DNA of 64,000 nt from Branchipolynoe longqiensis (GCA_030323885.1 CM059187.1:128073525-128137524), one strand, 5' to 3'; shown: positions 11,309 through 21,346, numbered from the stretch's first letter. Translations and numbers: made by a program. Notes: generated from the letters alone by a model not told the origin.

Positions 11309-11585
11309 CGCGGTGCCCGAATCGGTAGAGCGCAGGGTTCCCGTGCAGAAGGTCGGGAGTTCAATTCTCCGTCGAATCAAATCACTGACTTACAAAATTG
11401 ATACTTGTCGCTTCCCAGGCAGGCGCTCAGCATCATTAGGATAGGGTTGGTTCGGTGTCAAGATAATGGGAGTGAGTCGGATATCAGCTCATTGTGTTGG
11501 CAGCACTATAAAGTCGCCGTCACTGCGCACTGTCACAACCGTAGATGTTTCCAGGACGTAAAACTCCAACAACAAACCAACCTAT
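11309..11585 (+). mobile_element. SINE-1, head variant 2
   Basis: Plus-strand copy with the head GCCCGAATCGGTAGAGCGCA and the B-box-like GGGAGTTCAATTCTCC. The body includes CACTATAAAGTCGCC and the tail CCAACAACAAACCAACC. Confidence 0.8.
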
Positions 11586-11706
11586 TGGACTGAAGTGCCT
11601 CATAATTCCTCCTCTCCTAAAACTGGAACTAGTTTATAGCCAGTCTGCTGCGTGTTAGACCTTTCAGTGCGTTCTAGTTCTAATGGTACCTTGTCCGGGA
11701 CGCTCG

Positions 11707-11708
<2 letters not shown>

Positions 11709-11748
<40 letters not shown>
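11709..11748. repeat. (TA)n microsatellite, left flank of the DIRS element
   Basis: About 19 TA dinucleotides immediately left of the retrotransposon terminus. TA-rich sequence resumes at 17171 on the other side, which suggests the element is inserted within the tract. Confidence 0.9.
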
Positions 11749-11815
11749 TACCTCGGTAAACAGCCTCAGGCTAGCCTCAGGCTAGGGAGAGGTAAGCACG
11801 TCCGGTACCAGCAAT
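11749..11815 (+). repeat. DIRS left terminus and inverted terminal repeat
   Basis: Positions 11749-11790 are the exact reverse complement of 16814-16855 in the internal complementary region. Positions 11780-11815 are the exact reverse complement of 17055-17090 near the right end. A short internal duplication (GCCTCAGGCTA twice) lies at 11762-11784. Confidence 0.93.
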
Positions 11816-12501
11816 TAGCATATACAACTCACGACTGGATAACGTGTCGTTGGGTTGCTCCGGCAAAATTAGTCTACATACAAGCAAATACGCAGTAAGT
11901 ATAATAAAAACTGTGGTGAGCTTAATTATGATGCATTAGAGCATCAATATGGAAAGTTTAGACTTTCGTTGGTCCAATTTGGACGAGTTATTTGGTTATA
12001 AACAACCAAGGATAGAACACTCGAGTGGGTTTCTCGAAGGAACCAAACCGGTCATTAGCGGTTCTGTCAACACCCGGGTCACCGTGTGACTATGGGTAGA
12101 GATGTGGGTTTCGCCCTATCTCATGTGGAAATTCTCTCGTACTCTAATAGAGAGTAATGTGGGAGATGCTCCTGGGTTTCTTTTATAGACTCCCCTAGAC
12201 AAAAATATTTTCAGGCGTTTCTCCGAGTTTTGTAGCATTTTCTCCAACTTGTTGACGTAGTAGTCACAGGTGGGAGAAGTGTGTGGAACAGAGGGATGGG
12301 CGGGCCGATACACTGGTCCCGACCCCGCGTAAAGATTTGGGTTTCACCCACAATCCCCGCACAAATTTAGCTTATTACGCCTGTGTTATAACGGTATAAA
12401 CACGTTCTCTAACACCACCAGATGTCCAATTGAGTTTGAAACAACCAAATTGTGACAAATATATATACCAGGACTGACCAAAAATTTGTTTACAGTTCCT
12501 G

Positions 12502-13855
12502 ATGGCCACGAAGCGGAGTAAGCGCGGTGCAGCAGCAGCCGAGGGGCGTGTTCCGAGTGGAGTGGACGAGGAGTACGACTCCTCACCTGTGTTGTCGGCA
12601 GTGCCGTCGACACAGCCCCGGGCGCATATCCTCTCCGAGACGGACGAGGACGCAGTGCCTGATGTGCCTGCGCCTCCAGATTGGGAGGCTCGCTCTGCAC
12701 GGTTGGAAAGCCACATCTTGACTTCCAAATCGCCCGTGTCTCGGAAGCGGCGTAGGCCGAGTGTCCAAGAGGATTCGTATGAGGATTTCTTGGACACAGA
12801 CTCAGCGGTGGAGCTTAAGGCTCCTCCTCCTCCTTCTCCTAAACGGAGGAAGAAGAAGAAACAGGTGATTTCTTCGGGTGATGAATTCACCAAGGAGCGG
12901 GCAGAGACTGGTTTTCGCAAAAAGCGGAAGACTAAGTCCAAAAAGAAGAAGAGGAAGAGGAAATATTCTTCTTCTGATTCGTCCACTGAGTCTACTTCTA
13001 CGGAATCAGACTCAGACACCATATATGAAGGTGTCTATGCGGACATTGGCACTAAAGTGGCTAAGAAGGTGGAGAAGCCAAAGGCTAAGCGGGTTAAAAC
13101 CACTACGCTTATGCGCGAGACTGTGAATGGTCATTTCCGCACGTTTAAACCGGCGGAGGTTATCTCCAAGTTAGGAGATGAGTTAACAGGCATAAAGGGT
13201 GTTCCCAACTCCATCATTAAAGAAATGGAATGTCAATATGACGGATGACCGTAAGAAGTTTGAGGATGTGTTGCACACAGTGCATAAGGCAGTGTTGGCT
13301 ACCCTAACAGCTATTGTTCCTGTGGCTAATAGGATGCAGAGTGAAAATAAGTTCTCGTCTTTGGCTAAGACAATGGACAAAGGCATTGCAGTGTTAGCGG
13401 CGGCAGGTAATTACCTGTCGTATCGAAGATATGAAAATGTCTTCAAGTCAGTTTGCACAGATGCTGGCAAGGAAGTGGCTCGCTCTAAGAAGGTTACCGA
13501 TAATGAGGGGAAGGAGTTTACGCTTTATCTTGCTCCAGAGCCGATTAAAGGGAAACCTTTAGATAACACCAAGATGTTTGGCGGTCAACTACAATACCTC
13601 TATAAAGAGGTAGAGACTGCAGCCAAGAGTGGCAAAAACATGGATGGCAAGAAGAAACAGGAAGTTCCTCGTTTCAAAAAGTCACGAGGGGATTTTCGTC
13701 CACGACGGTTCACCAGAGGAACCAGACCGAGTTCAAACTTCGGTCAAGGGTTTCGGGGCCGGGGCGCTCGCCCAGGTTGGACCGACAACACCGCACGGCC
13801 AATAGGCCGAGGGGTCAACTCGTCGAGACCTTTCCCCAGGGGCGGGTCCAAGTAG
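12502..13855 (+). pseudogene. DIRS Gag-like ORF1, broken by one frame change
   Basis: Begins at an ATG at 12502 after a leader of about 700 bp from the left end. The first frame stops at 13248; the continuation is in the next frame, open from about 13199 to 13855, so one frame change lies between about 13199 and 13248. The N-terminal half is acidic and serine-rich with a strongly basic lysine/arginine stretch around codons 110-160, a likely nuclear localisation or nucleic-acid-binding region. The C-terminal end is rich in RG and RGG repeats, typical of RNA-binding. There is no zinc knuckle. Position upstream of RT and basic composition support a Gag role. The last 79 bp overlap the RT ORF. 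The frame change could be a mutation or, less likely, programmed frameshifting. Confidence 0.75.
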
Positions 13856-15531
13856 AGGTCCAAACACAAACTTTACAAGTCCCTGCAGCCTCTAAAAATA
13901 CACAAACTGTAAGCAACTTTGTGGCTGGTAATATTAGTAATCATATTTCTGAGTGGCACAAAATTACTAGTGACCAAGAAATTTTAAAAATAGTTAGGGG
14001 TGTTCACATTCCCTTCACACAAATTCCTGTACAAAGTATAATACCTTTTCCATATAACATTCAACCAGTTGAACGAGAAGCACTAACTAAACAGGTACAT
14101 AAATTCTTTGAGAAAGGAATTATACAAAAAGTGACACACTGTTCAGGACAGTTTATTTCAAACATTTTCTCGAGACCGAAGCCTAATGGTGATGTTCGAA
14201 TGATCCTGGATTTAACAATCCTTAATAAAAGGGTGGAATATCAACATTTTAAAATGTTCTCTCTAGATACGGCACGAGATCTGATTACACCAGATGCGTG
14301 GATGGCTAGTGTTGATTTACAAGATGCATATTATACGCTTCCCATAATGGAACCATACCGAAAATTTCTTCGATTTATTTGGGATAACCAACTCTATGAG
14401 TTTACCTGCATGCCAAATGGCTTAGCTTGTGCGCCTCGTTTATTTACTAAATTGCTTAAACCTGTTTTCTCGGTAATGGCGAGGAAGGGTCACATAATGT
14501 TTCCATACATAGATGATTCTTTTATAATAGCATCAACACAAATTGGTTGTGAGAATGCAGTTTTGGATTTATGTGCATTACTCAATAAATTGGGGTTTTA
14601 TGTACATCGACAAAAGTCAGTGTTTAAACCAACAAAACAACTCAAATGTTTAGGGTTTATTCTGGATAGACAGTCCCGTACAGTGTCGATAACAGAACAA
14701 AAACTAATTAAGTTTATGACTACAGCGACTCAGCTTATTAAGTTATCAAAGCCTAAAATTAGACAGGTTGCTGTTCTTATTGGCATAATGACATCATATG
14801 CACCTGCTGTGTTATATGGGAAGGCCCATATTAAGTCGCTAGAAATACATAAAAATTTAGCGTTAGCACAAACTAAAGGCAATTTTGAGCGAAAGATGTT
14901 TATTTCGCAAGAAGGGTTACAGGATATTGGATGGTGGATGCAACATATAGCAAGTTCACCAAATCCAATCCGCATGGCGCAACCTAATACAGTAATTACT
15001 ACTGATGCTTCGTTAGATGGTTGGGGAGCTCATCGAGATGGGGTCACAACAGGAGGTAGATGGCTTGATGATGAAAAATCAGACTATATTAATGCACTAG
15101 AATTGCGTGCTATTTATCTGGGCTTACGTAGTTTAGTAAAGATAAATAAATCACAGGTTAGAATACTAACTGATAATACTACTGCCATGGCATATATTCG
15201 TAACATGGGTGGAACCAAATCAAAGTCTTGCAATCAGTTATCTAAACTGATTTGGAACTGGGCACAGGCTCAACAAGTCTGGCTGACTGTAGCGCATATT
15301 CCAGGGTCACAAAATACACTTGCAGATTATAAAAGTAGAAATTTCCATGACCATTTAGAGTGGTCTCTCTCTACACCTTTGTTTAACTTCGTTTGTGAAA
15401 AATGGGGTACACCTGAAGTTGACTTGTTTGCATCACGAAATAATAACAAGTTACCCTGTTATGTTTCTTGGCATCCTGAACCGGATGCTTGGAAAGTAGA
15501 TGCGTTTGCTATTACCTGGGAAAATAATTAA
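13777..15531 (+). CDS. DIRS reverse transcriptase-RNase H (stop codon before its C-terminal tail)
   Basis: Makes DNA from the element RNA and removes the RNA template. The RT domain is in the first half: VDLQDAYYTLPI at codons 179-190 carries the first catalytic Asp (D180) and YIDD at codons 244-247 is the active-site box. RNase H follows with candidate catalytic residues D410 (TDAS), E442 (ALEL), D466 (TDN) and D517 (after HIPGSQNTLA). The frame ends at a TAA at 15529-15531, but the same frame then stays open to 15771. That stretch includes FPPF and PDWDTQPW, motifs that I recognise as the usual C-terminus of DIRS-type RT proteins. The family protein therefore probably ends at about 15771 and this copy carries a premature stop. 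Start codon choice is uncertain because the first 40 codons overlap Gag in another frame. Confidence 0.92.
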   Translation: MDRQHRTANRPRGQLVETFPQGRVQVEVQTQTLQVPAASKNTQTVSNFVAGNISNHISEWHKITSDQEILKIVRGVHIPFTQIPVQSIIPFPYNIQPVEREALTKQVHKFFEKGIIQKVTHCSGQFISNIFSRPKPNGDVRMILDLTILNKRVEYQHFKMFSLDTARDLITPDAWMASVDLQDAYYTLPIMEPYRKFLRFIWDNQLYEFTCMPNGLACAPRLFTKLLKPVFSVMARKGHIMFPYIDDSFIIASTQIGCENAVLDLCALLNKLGFYVHRQKSVFKPTKQLKCLGFILDRQSRTVSITEQKLIKFMTTATQLIKLSKPKIRQVAVLIGIMTSYAPAVLYGKAHIKSLEIHKNLALAQTKGNFERKMFISQEGLQDIGWWMQHIASSPNPIRMAQPNTVITTDASLDGWGAHRDGVTTGGRWLDDEKSDYINALELRAIYLGLRSLVKINKSQVRILTDNTTAMAYIRNMGGTKSKSCNQLSKLIWNWAQAQQVWLTVAHIPGSQNTLADYKSRNFHDHLEWSLSTPLFNFVCEKWGTPEVDLFASRNNNKLPCYVSWHPEPDAWKVDAFAITWENN

Positions 15532-15771
15532 TTTGATATTTTCCCACCATTTAGCATTATCAGCCGAGTAGTGAGAAAAATCGGCTTGGAAGGGACACAT
15601 GCGATACTGGTGGTGCCCGATTGGGACACGCAACCTTGGCTGCCAGCAGTTTCACAACTGGCAAAAGATCATATACGATTCCCAAGAAAACTCGGGAATC
15701 TGACGCACCACGGACCGCTAGTGGTTCACGGCGACGTGTCAACGACGCCCCTATTGGCATTCCTTTTCTAA
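15532..15771 (+). pseudogene. in-frame C-terminal tail of the RT-RNase H ORF after a premature stop
   Basis: Open in the same frame as the RT ORF and carrying FPPF, ILVVPDWDTQPWLP and related family-like sequence. It overlaps the recombinase ORF by about 150 bp in another frame, an overlap common in DIRS elements. Without readthrough of the TAA at 15529 it would not be made. Confidence 0.8.
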
Positions 15772-16730
15772 GGAAGCAGCTACAGCAATTTGGATTGGAC
15801 AGAATTACTGAGGATAGGATAGTATCGGATGCCTGGAGGCCAGGAACTGTCAAAATGTATACAACCTATTTAAAGAAATGGGGTGTACATTGTTTGTTAA
15901 TGAAAGTTAAGCCAACAAATCCAAAGATTTCACAAGTAGCTCGGTTTCTTCGTTCTCTAGAGGATGAAGGACTTTCCTTTGGATCGATTAATGCGGCGAG
16001 GTGTGCGTTATCAATTATATTACCTAGAATTGATGGCGAAACAGTTGGAAAACATTATGTTCTTTGTTATTTACTTCGTTCAATTTATCAAAGGAATGCT
16101 CCAAAACCAAAGTATAGTCGGTTTTGGGATGTTTCTATAGTATTTAAGTTGTTTCAGGCTTGGCCTCACAACTCGTGGTTAGATATAAAACAGTTAGGTT
16201 TTAAGGTCGCGGTCCTGTTATTGTTAGTAACCGGACACAGAGGACAGACGATTGTTGCTTTATCCTTAACTGGATTAGAAATAGACAAGGAACAAGCTAC
16301 GTTTGATTTAGAAAAATTGCTTAAATCGAACACGTTAGGTGACCCTTTATCAACGGTTCACTTAGACTGTTTTCCGAATGATCGGAAATTATGTGTTGTG
16401 TCAGCCATACGGGCTTATATATACAAGACAAAGGATTTACGTGCATCACAACAACTATTAGTGAGCTTTATAAAGCCACATAAGGCGATTTCACGAGACA
16501 CACTTGCCAGATGGACAATTACGGTGTTGAAATTGGCTGGAGTGGATACGAGTAAATACTCTTCCCACTCAACTAGAGGAGCCATGGTCTCCAAGGCACG
16601 GGTGCTTGGTATTTCTGTGAAAAGAATACTAGCGCATGCAGGCTGGAAGACGGCTAAGTCGTTCGCAAAACATTATAATAAACGACTAGAAAAGCCTACC
16701 GGCGTTGCAAAGCGTCTTCTCGCCAACTAA
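15621..16730 (+). CDS. DIRS tyrosine recombinase
   Basis: An intact 369-codon ORF. It is expected to integrate the circular DNA copy by site-specific recombination through a tyrosine-DNA intermediate. The catalytic set is visible: R207 in GHRGQT, H316 and R319 in HSTR, H339/W342 in HAGW, and the nucleophile Y352 in KHYNK. An N-terminal helical core-binding region (about codons 70-140) precedes the catalytic domain. Its 5' end overlaps the RT C-terminal tail, so the true start could be slightly downstream, e.g. the ATG at codon 79 would be too late to keep the whole core-binding domain. No inactivating change is seen. Confidence 0.93.
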   Translation: MGHATLAASSFTTGKRSYTIPKKTRESDAPRTASGSRRRVNDAPIGIPFLRKQLQQFGLDRITEDRIVSDAWRPGTVKMYTTYLKKWGVHCLLMKVKPTNPKISQVARFLRSLEDEGLSFGSINAARCALSIILPRIDGETVGKHYVLCYLLRSIYQRNAPKPKYSRFWDVSIVFKLFQAWPHNSWLDIKQLGFKVAVLLLLVTGHRGQTIVALSLTGLEIDKEQATFDLEKLLKSNTLGDPLSTVHLDCFPNDRKLCVVSAIRAYIYKTKDLRASQQLLVSFIKPHKAISRDTLARWTITVLKLAGVDTSKYSSHSTRGAMVSKARVLGISVKRILAHAGWKTAKSFAKHYNKRLEKPTGVAKRLLAN

Positions 16731-16813
16731 CAAGAATAGGTGAGAACAAAAATTTAGAATGTTATAATAATAAGAAAGAATGATATTAAGGATAAAAATG
16801 AATTATGTAAAGG

Positions 16814-16948
16814 TCTCCCTAGCCTGAGGCTAGCCTGAGGCTGTTTACCGAGGTAAAATAGTATAGTTATACGAGTCTTACCTTGGTACAGATGATGGAT
16901 AACTGTTGTTTTACCGAGGTATAAGCCTCGGATAGATGTGGGCTAGGG
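16814..16948 (+). repeat. DIRS internal complementary region
   Basis: The left half (16814-16855) is the exact reverse complement of the left outer end (11749-11790). The right half (about 16859-16948) is the exact reverse complement of the right outer end (17083-17172). It is therefore complementary to the joint formed if the two ends were circularised, which is the established role of this region in DIRS1: it templates completion of the ends and circle formation. Confidence 0.93.
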
Positions 16949-17054
16949 CCCTCCCGCCACACCCTGCCACATCTATTCCGTTGGTGTACCTTTTCGGTAA
17001 AGTAATAGTATCCATTGTTTGAAAGTCATTTTTATCCTCAATAAGTAGGTTAAG

Positions 17055-17172
17055 ATTGCTGGTACCGGACGTGCTTACCTCTCCCTAGCCCACATCTATC
17101 CGAGGCTTATACCTCGGTAAAACAACAGTTATCCATCATCTGTACCAAGGTAAGACTCGTATAACTATACTA
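17055..17172 (+). repeat. DIRS right inverted terminal repeat and outer end
   Basis: Positions 17055-17090 are the inverted match to 11780-11815. The outer 17083-17172 matches the internal complementary region inverted, so 16859-16948 and 17083-17172 form a 90-bp palindrome arm pair separated by about 134 bp. Confidence 0.93.
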
Positions 17173-17290
17173 TATATACACATATCTGCACATATATATA
17201 TTTATATATAAAAAAAAGTATATATATATAAAAATATATATATATATATATTTATATATGTATGTATTTATATATATATGCATATACTTC
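17173..17290. repeat. AT-rich (TA)n-type microsatellite, right flank of the DIRS element
   Basis: Irregular TATATA and TATTTATATA sequence directly beyond the element's right end. Confidence 0.85.
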
Positions 17291-17870
17291 AGGCTGTACC
17301 ATTGGGTAATGCTTGTAATTAATATGTATGCGTCTGACTTGTATTGGACACTGTGTTAAACTGATATGTAGCAGTATGGCGTTGACATTGAAGCTATGTG
17401 GGGTTAGGCGGGGGGGGGGGGGAGATTCATTTTGTGGGATTTCATGCAGACGAGGTCAGAAATGGAGTCGGACGGAGTGAGGTGCCTTCTTGCACATATC
17501 AGACAACCATACCGAAAATATCTATCACACAATATTTATTATATATATATATGATTTATTTTGTTGACAACACGTTCCTGCTTCCGAAATTGATATTGTA
17601 ACCAGTAACCTGACCAGTCCATTGAAACTGATATTGAACTAGCTAAGTCCAATTTGCAGAAATATACTTATTTAAAAATTATATATAAATTGACCAATTT
17701 TTAGAGATAAAAGTACTGATTTAGTTATCACATTAGCAACTCTTCTAAGAGGTCTCGATCGCTCTGGCGCGTGGGTTCTATGAAACCTAGGCTTTGATTT
17801 AGACAATACCTTATGACCTCATCGATATATCAGTGAATAAATGCTTTTGTCATGGGGGAGTTTAACTAAA
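17291..17870. other. unique AT-rich sequence, nothing recognised
   Basis: Includes a poly-G run at 17409-17422 and a short TA run near 17540. No gene or repeat copy recognised. Confidence 0.5.
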
Positions 17871-17877
17871 TGAAAAG

Positions 17878-17968
17878 AAACAATGGGTACCCCATGGGAA
17901 TCGAACTCATACCTCTGCCATTCTGGAATAGAATGATACCCATTAGACGATATAGCCTCCCCGATACA
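17878..17968 (-). mobile_element. tRNA-like sequence, probable pseudo-tRNA or SINE head
   Basis: On the minus strand it reads GGGGAGGCTATATCGTCTAA, an A-box-like region, and later GAGTTCGATTCCCATGG, a B-box-like T arm. The acceptor stem does not pair properly, so a functional tRNA gene is unlikely. Confidence 0.5.
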
Positions 17969-18012
17969 ATCAACCCACACATGCCCATCTGAGAATTTGG
18001 AATTTTAGATGC

Positions 18013-18330
18013 AAAGGTTGATTGGTTGGTGGTTGGAGTTTTAAGTCCCGGCAACATCTAAGGATGGCTACCGACTTGGGACAGTGTGCACTCATGGCAA
18101 CTTCATAGTGCTGCCCCACTGGGAAATCAGGCCATCAGCATCATGATAAGATTTCCCACTCAGTCACATTATCCGGACACTGGGCTAACCAGTCCTTGCC
18201 CGATCCTAATAATGTGGAATGCCTGGCTAGGAAGCGAAAAGAATCAATTTAGTAAGTTACCGGTTTGATTCGACAGGGAATTGAACTCCCGATCTTCCAT
18301 TCAGAAGGCCTGTGCTCTATCGCATTTGTG
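18013..18330 (-). mobile_element. SINE-1, near full length
   Basis: Minus-strand copy running from the tail complement GGTTGGTGGTTGGAGTTTTA to a head near GAAGGCCTGTGCTCTATCGC. Two further minus-strand SINE-1 scraps follow at about 18329-18376 (body) and 18511-18565 (tail). Confidence 0.8.
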
Positions 18331-18668
18331 ACAGTGTGCACTCATGGCACCTTTATAGTGCTGACCCACTGTGAAATGCAGACAATCAATACATATATCC
18401 TTGCCCCTTTGAAATTGTAAGGCTCGTGGTTAGAATTACAAAGATCCAGGTACCACACCACACATGGGGAGTTCAGTGTACCACACTATGCATATAAGTA
18501 TGCAAATTTTTTTGGTTGGTTGGTTGTTAGAGTTTTACCTTCTGACAACATCAAAGGTTAAATTCCTGCGTGCGCATGCGCGTGTGTAGACAGTGTGCAT
18601 TTGCATGTGCTCATGTTGTATGTGGAGATGATACGTCTAGTTGTCCATATATATGGAAGACAAAAAGT

Positions 18669-18998
18669 TTGTTTCATTTAACGACGCTTCTAGAGCACAT
18701 TGATTTTTATCATTGGCTATTGGATGTCAAACATATAGTCATTCTGACCTATTTCTTTAGAGGGAACCTGCTGCCACCACATAGGCTTTTCTTTCCGATA
18801 AGCAGCAAGGGGTCTTTTATATGCACTTTCCCACATGCAGGACATCAGATACCACAGCCTTTGATGAACCACTTGTGGACCACTGGTTGTGACGGAAAAT
18901 AGCCCAAACTGCAAATTGGCCCACGGAGCAGGATCGATCGGATGACCCACACCTTCACAGGTGGACACTCTACCTCCTGAACTACGTCCCGCTCCTGT
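18669..18998 (-). mobile_element. SINE-2, near full length
   Basis: Minus-strand copy. The head at its right end reads GGACGTAGTTCAGGAGGTAG (A-box region) with a B-box-like GATCGATCC. The body includes GGGCTATTTTCC and the 3' end is TTAAATGAAACAAAC. It resembles a SINE type I associate with gastropods and bivalves; this is from memory, not a search. Confidence 0.8.
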
Positions 18999-19047
18999 GC
19001 GTATATGGAACGCCTGCATGCGCGTTGTGTATGTGAGTCCGTGGTGT

Positions 19048-19208
19048 TTGCGCGTGTGCGTGTGCGTGTGCGTGTGCGTGTGCGTGTGCGTGTGCGTGTG
19101 CGTGTGCGTGTGCGTGTGCGTGTGCGTGTGCGTGTGCGTGTGCGTGTGCGTGTGCGTGTGCGTGTGCGTGTGCGTGTGCGTGTGCGTGTGCGTGTGCGTG
19201 TGTGTGTG
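19048..19208 (+). repeat. (GTGCGT)n hexanucleotide array
   Basis: About 26 nearly perfect copies of GTGCGT beginning near 19048. Open frames across it in several phases are artefacts. Confidence 0.97.
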
Positions 19209-19329
19209 CGTATCCATGATGTGTGTCTGTGATGCACATGCGCGTGTGCGTACCTGTGTGTATGCGATGCCTGTGTCTGTGTGTATATCCAGAATGTGTG
19301 TGTGGTGCCTGTAAAATAGAAGTATACTT

Positions 19330-19655
19330 TCCTACCGGTATACCCCTTGCCCCGTGCCTCGTCCGTCCACGTGCACGCGGGTGATGGATGCGTGACGCCC
19401 GGCAGGGCCCTGCTCCGAGTCCGGGTGCGGGTGCGGGTGCGGGTGCCGGGGGCCGGCGACCGGGGGCCGGCGACAGGTGAACCTGTAAAGCCTGGATCGG
19501 CGCGTAATGAATGGACCGGTAGCGCCGTAAAGCAAGCCACGGGCGCACTATGACTGCAGCCCGCGCCCACTGCCCCCTCCACCCCGTCTCCCCTTATCCC
19601 CCAGCCCACCGCGACGCCGCGCCACATTGACGGGAACTCGCGGTAACTCGTCGAG
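19330..19655. other. GC- and CpG-rich stretch with GGGTGC/GGCGACC short repeats
   Basis: Markedly GC-rich compared with its surroundings, with short repeats at 19418-19480. It could be a small CpG-rich regulatory region or low-complexity DNA; nothing decides this. Confidence 0.35.
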
Positions 19656-19656
19656 A

Positions 19657-19945
19657 GGTTGGTTGATTGTTGGAGTTTTACGTCCTAGCGACATCTACCG
19701 TCATATCAGGATGGGTACCGACTTGTGATAGTGCACACTCATGGTGACTTTATAGTGCTGCCCCATTGGGAGATCAGGCTGCTAGAAACATGACCTGATA
19801 TACCACTTAGTCGCATTATCCTGACACTGAGCCAACCAGTACTTACCCTATCCTAATAATGCCAAACGCCTGGCTAGAAAGCGACACATATCTATTTTCA
19901 AATTATTGGTTTGACTCGGCCAGGGTTCGAATGGGGAAGCACTCT
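19657..19945 (-). mobile_element. SINE-1, lacking most of the head
   Basis: Minus-strand copy starting at the tail complement GGTTGGTTGATTGTTGGAGT and ending shortly after the T-arm-like GGCCAGGGTTCGAA, so only part of the tRNA-like head remains. Confidence 0.8.
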
Positions 19946-21290
19946 AAGCCTAACGTGAGTTCTCCCATTGTAGAAGGGGGTATAATCTCAGGTGTTGCTG
20001 AGACATAGCCCTGCAATAAATAACAATCTACTCAAATTAAAAATAAATAAGTTAGAATTCAGGCAGGGGCTGTCCTCAGTGACATACAAGTATATAACCT
20101 TTATTCCCTTCTTTGACCATGTTTATCAATTATTCTGACAGTTTTAAGAGTGGAATTACGCCTCATACCTGATAAATGAGACCGCTCTAAGTAAATCGAG
20201 CGATGGACATTGTTTGTCATCAGCTCCTTCCTGCCGTTAACAACTTTAAATCTAATGAGCGGCTTCAAATATCAGTATGCATGAGCTATATATGTCACAT
20301 TTTTGAGATCAGGAAATTCAGATAATGTCTAGTTAAAAGATTCATCAAAATAGGTTAGGTTTGCAGTTTTAGTTCAGCACGTGTATAGTTAGCGCACCGG
20401 GAGCCGAATCTAACAAAGCTGGAGATGACGGCGAATTGTTAGTACAAGGAGTCCGCGGTGATCAGTACTGGAGGCAGTCCGGTGCACTTTTACTGACTAT
20501 ACACCAACCTATTTCTTTTATAAACAGACCCATACACCTAGCCGCGGCTGGTAATTGTGGCAGTGATTGGTTCCTGGCGGTCTTAAAAAGAACCACACTG
20601 TCCTCATATTATTGGTGTAGCTTCGATATTAGCCAAGAAAAGAAAATGAAGGGGGCGAAAGAGAAGAAAAAGAACTTGGGCGTGGTGTTATTATATAGAG
20701 CAGACTCATGACTAACTAACTGGCCGCGGTGGTTTACAACCTAAAGGGTTCACCTGGATACTGGAGGCAGTTTGGGGGCACTGGAGGAGCACTATTTCAT
20801 CACAGCGAGGCTATCCGAGGTTACGGGGTACTTTCACTAACACATCGCAAGCAACAAAAAAAAACCAAAACAAACACAAAAACACACACAAAACTATTTC
20901 TTGTGAAATGCGGTCGCATCATTGTATGTTCAGGGGCAACTGTACTTACAGATGCATAGCCTATTTGAGGAATTATCATATTTGGTTGTCTGCTTAATTT
21001 TGCGGATCGATAAATATTACATGGATTGGGTCTGGTGTGGTGTATTAGTGAACTATTACAATTATTCTCGTCTTTATTTAACTGTGAGAAAAAATTGACT
21101 CTGGCGCGGTTCAGAATGGAACTGAAAGAAACAATCAACTTTTGATGGAGCTTATCAGGGCCAGTCGCTTTTGCCGATAATATTTTTGTTCGGTTTATCA
21201 ACTGGGTTTGTCCAATTGAAGTTGGTATTTTTCTTTGTGCTACATTGATTATGTTCTATTTTTTGTTATACTCCCCCCCCCATTAAATAT
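19946..21290. other. unique sequence, no gene recognised
   Basis: No splice-like coding segments or repeat copies recognised. A pair of related phrases (TACTGGAGGCAGT...) at 20464 and 20758 suggests a weak local duplication. Confidence 0.45.
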
Positions 21291-21305
21291 ATATATACTT
21301 ATCTG

Positions 21306-21345
<40 letters not shown>

Positions 21346-21346
21346 C
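21291..21346. repeat. (TA)n microsatellite
   Basis: TA runs separated by a few other bases, next to the LTR-like repeat. Confidence 0.9.

Larger units (their letters stand above)
11747..17172 (+). mobile_element. DIRS-like tyrosine-recombinase retrotransposon
   Basis: A nearly complete element of about 5.4 kb carrying, in order, Gag-like, RT-RNase H and tyrosine recombinase ORFs on the plus strand. This ORF set defines the DIRS order, whose members insert through a circular DNA intermediate with a recombinase instead of an integrase. Terminal structure agrees: 36 bp at 11780-11815 is repeated inverted at 17055-17090, and 16814-16948 is an internal complementary region matching both outer ends. 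Inverted ends with such a region point to the DIRS1-like group rather than the Ngaro or PAT-like groups, which have split direct repeats. No target-site duplication is seen. One frame change in Gag and one stop in RT suggest this copy is inactive, though young. Confidence 0.93.

Noticed and set aside
12375..13022. 215-codon minus-strand frame opposite the DIRS Gag
   Set aside because: Antisense shadow of the serine- and lysine-rich Gag sequence.
13183..13386. Gag as two separate genes
   Set aside because: The two frames join at one point and together form one acidic-basic-RGG protein of normal layout, so a single frame change is the simpler reading.
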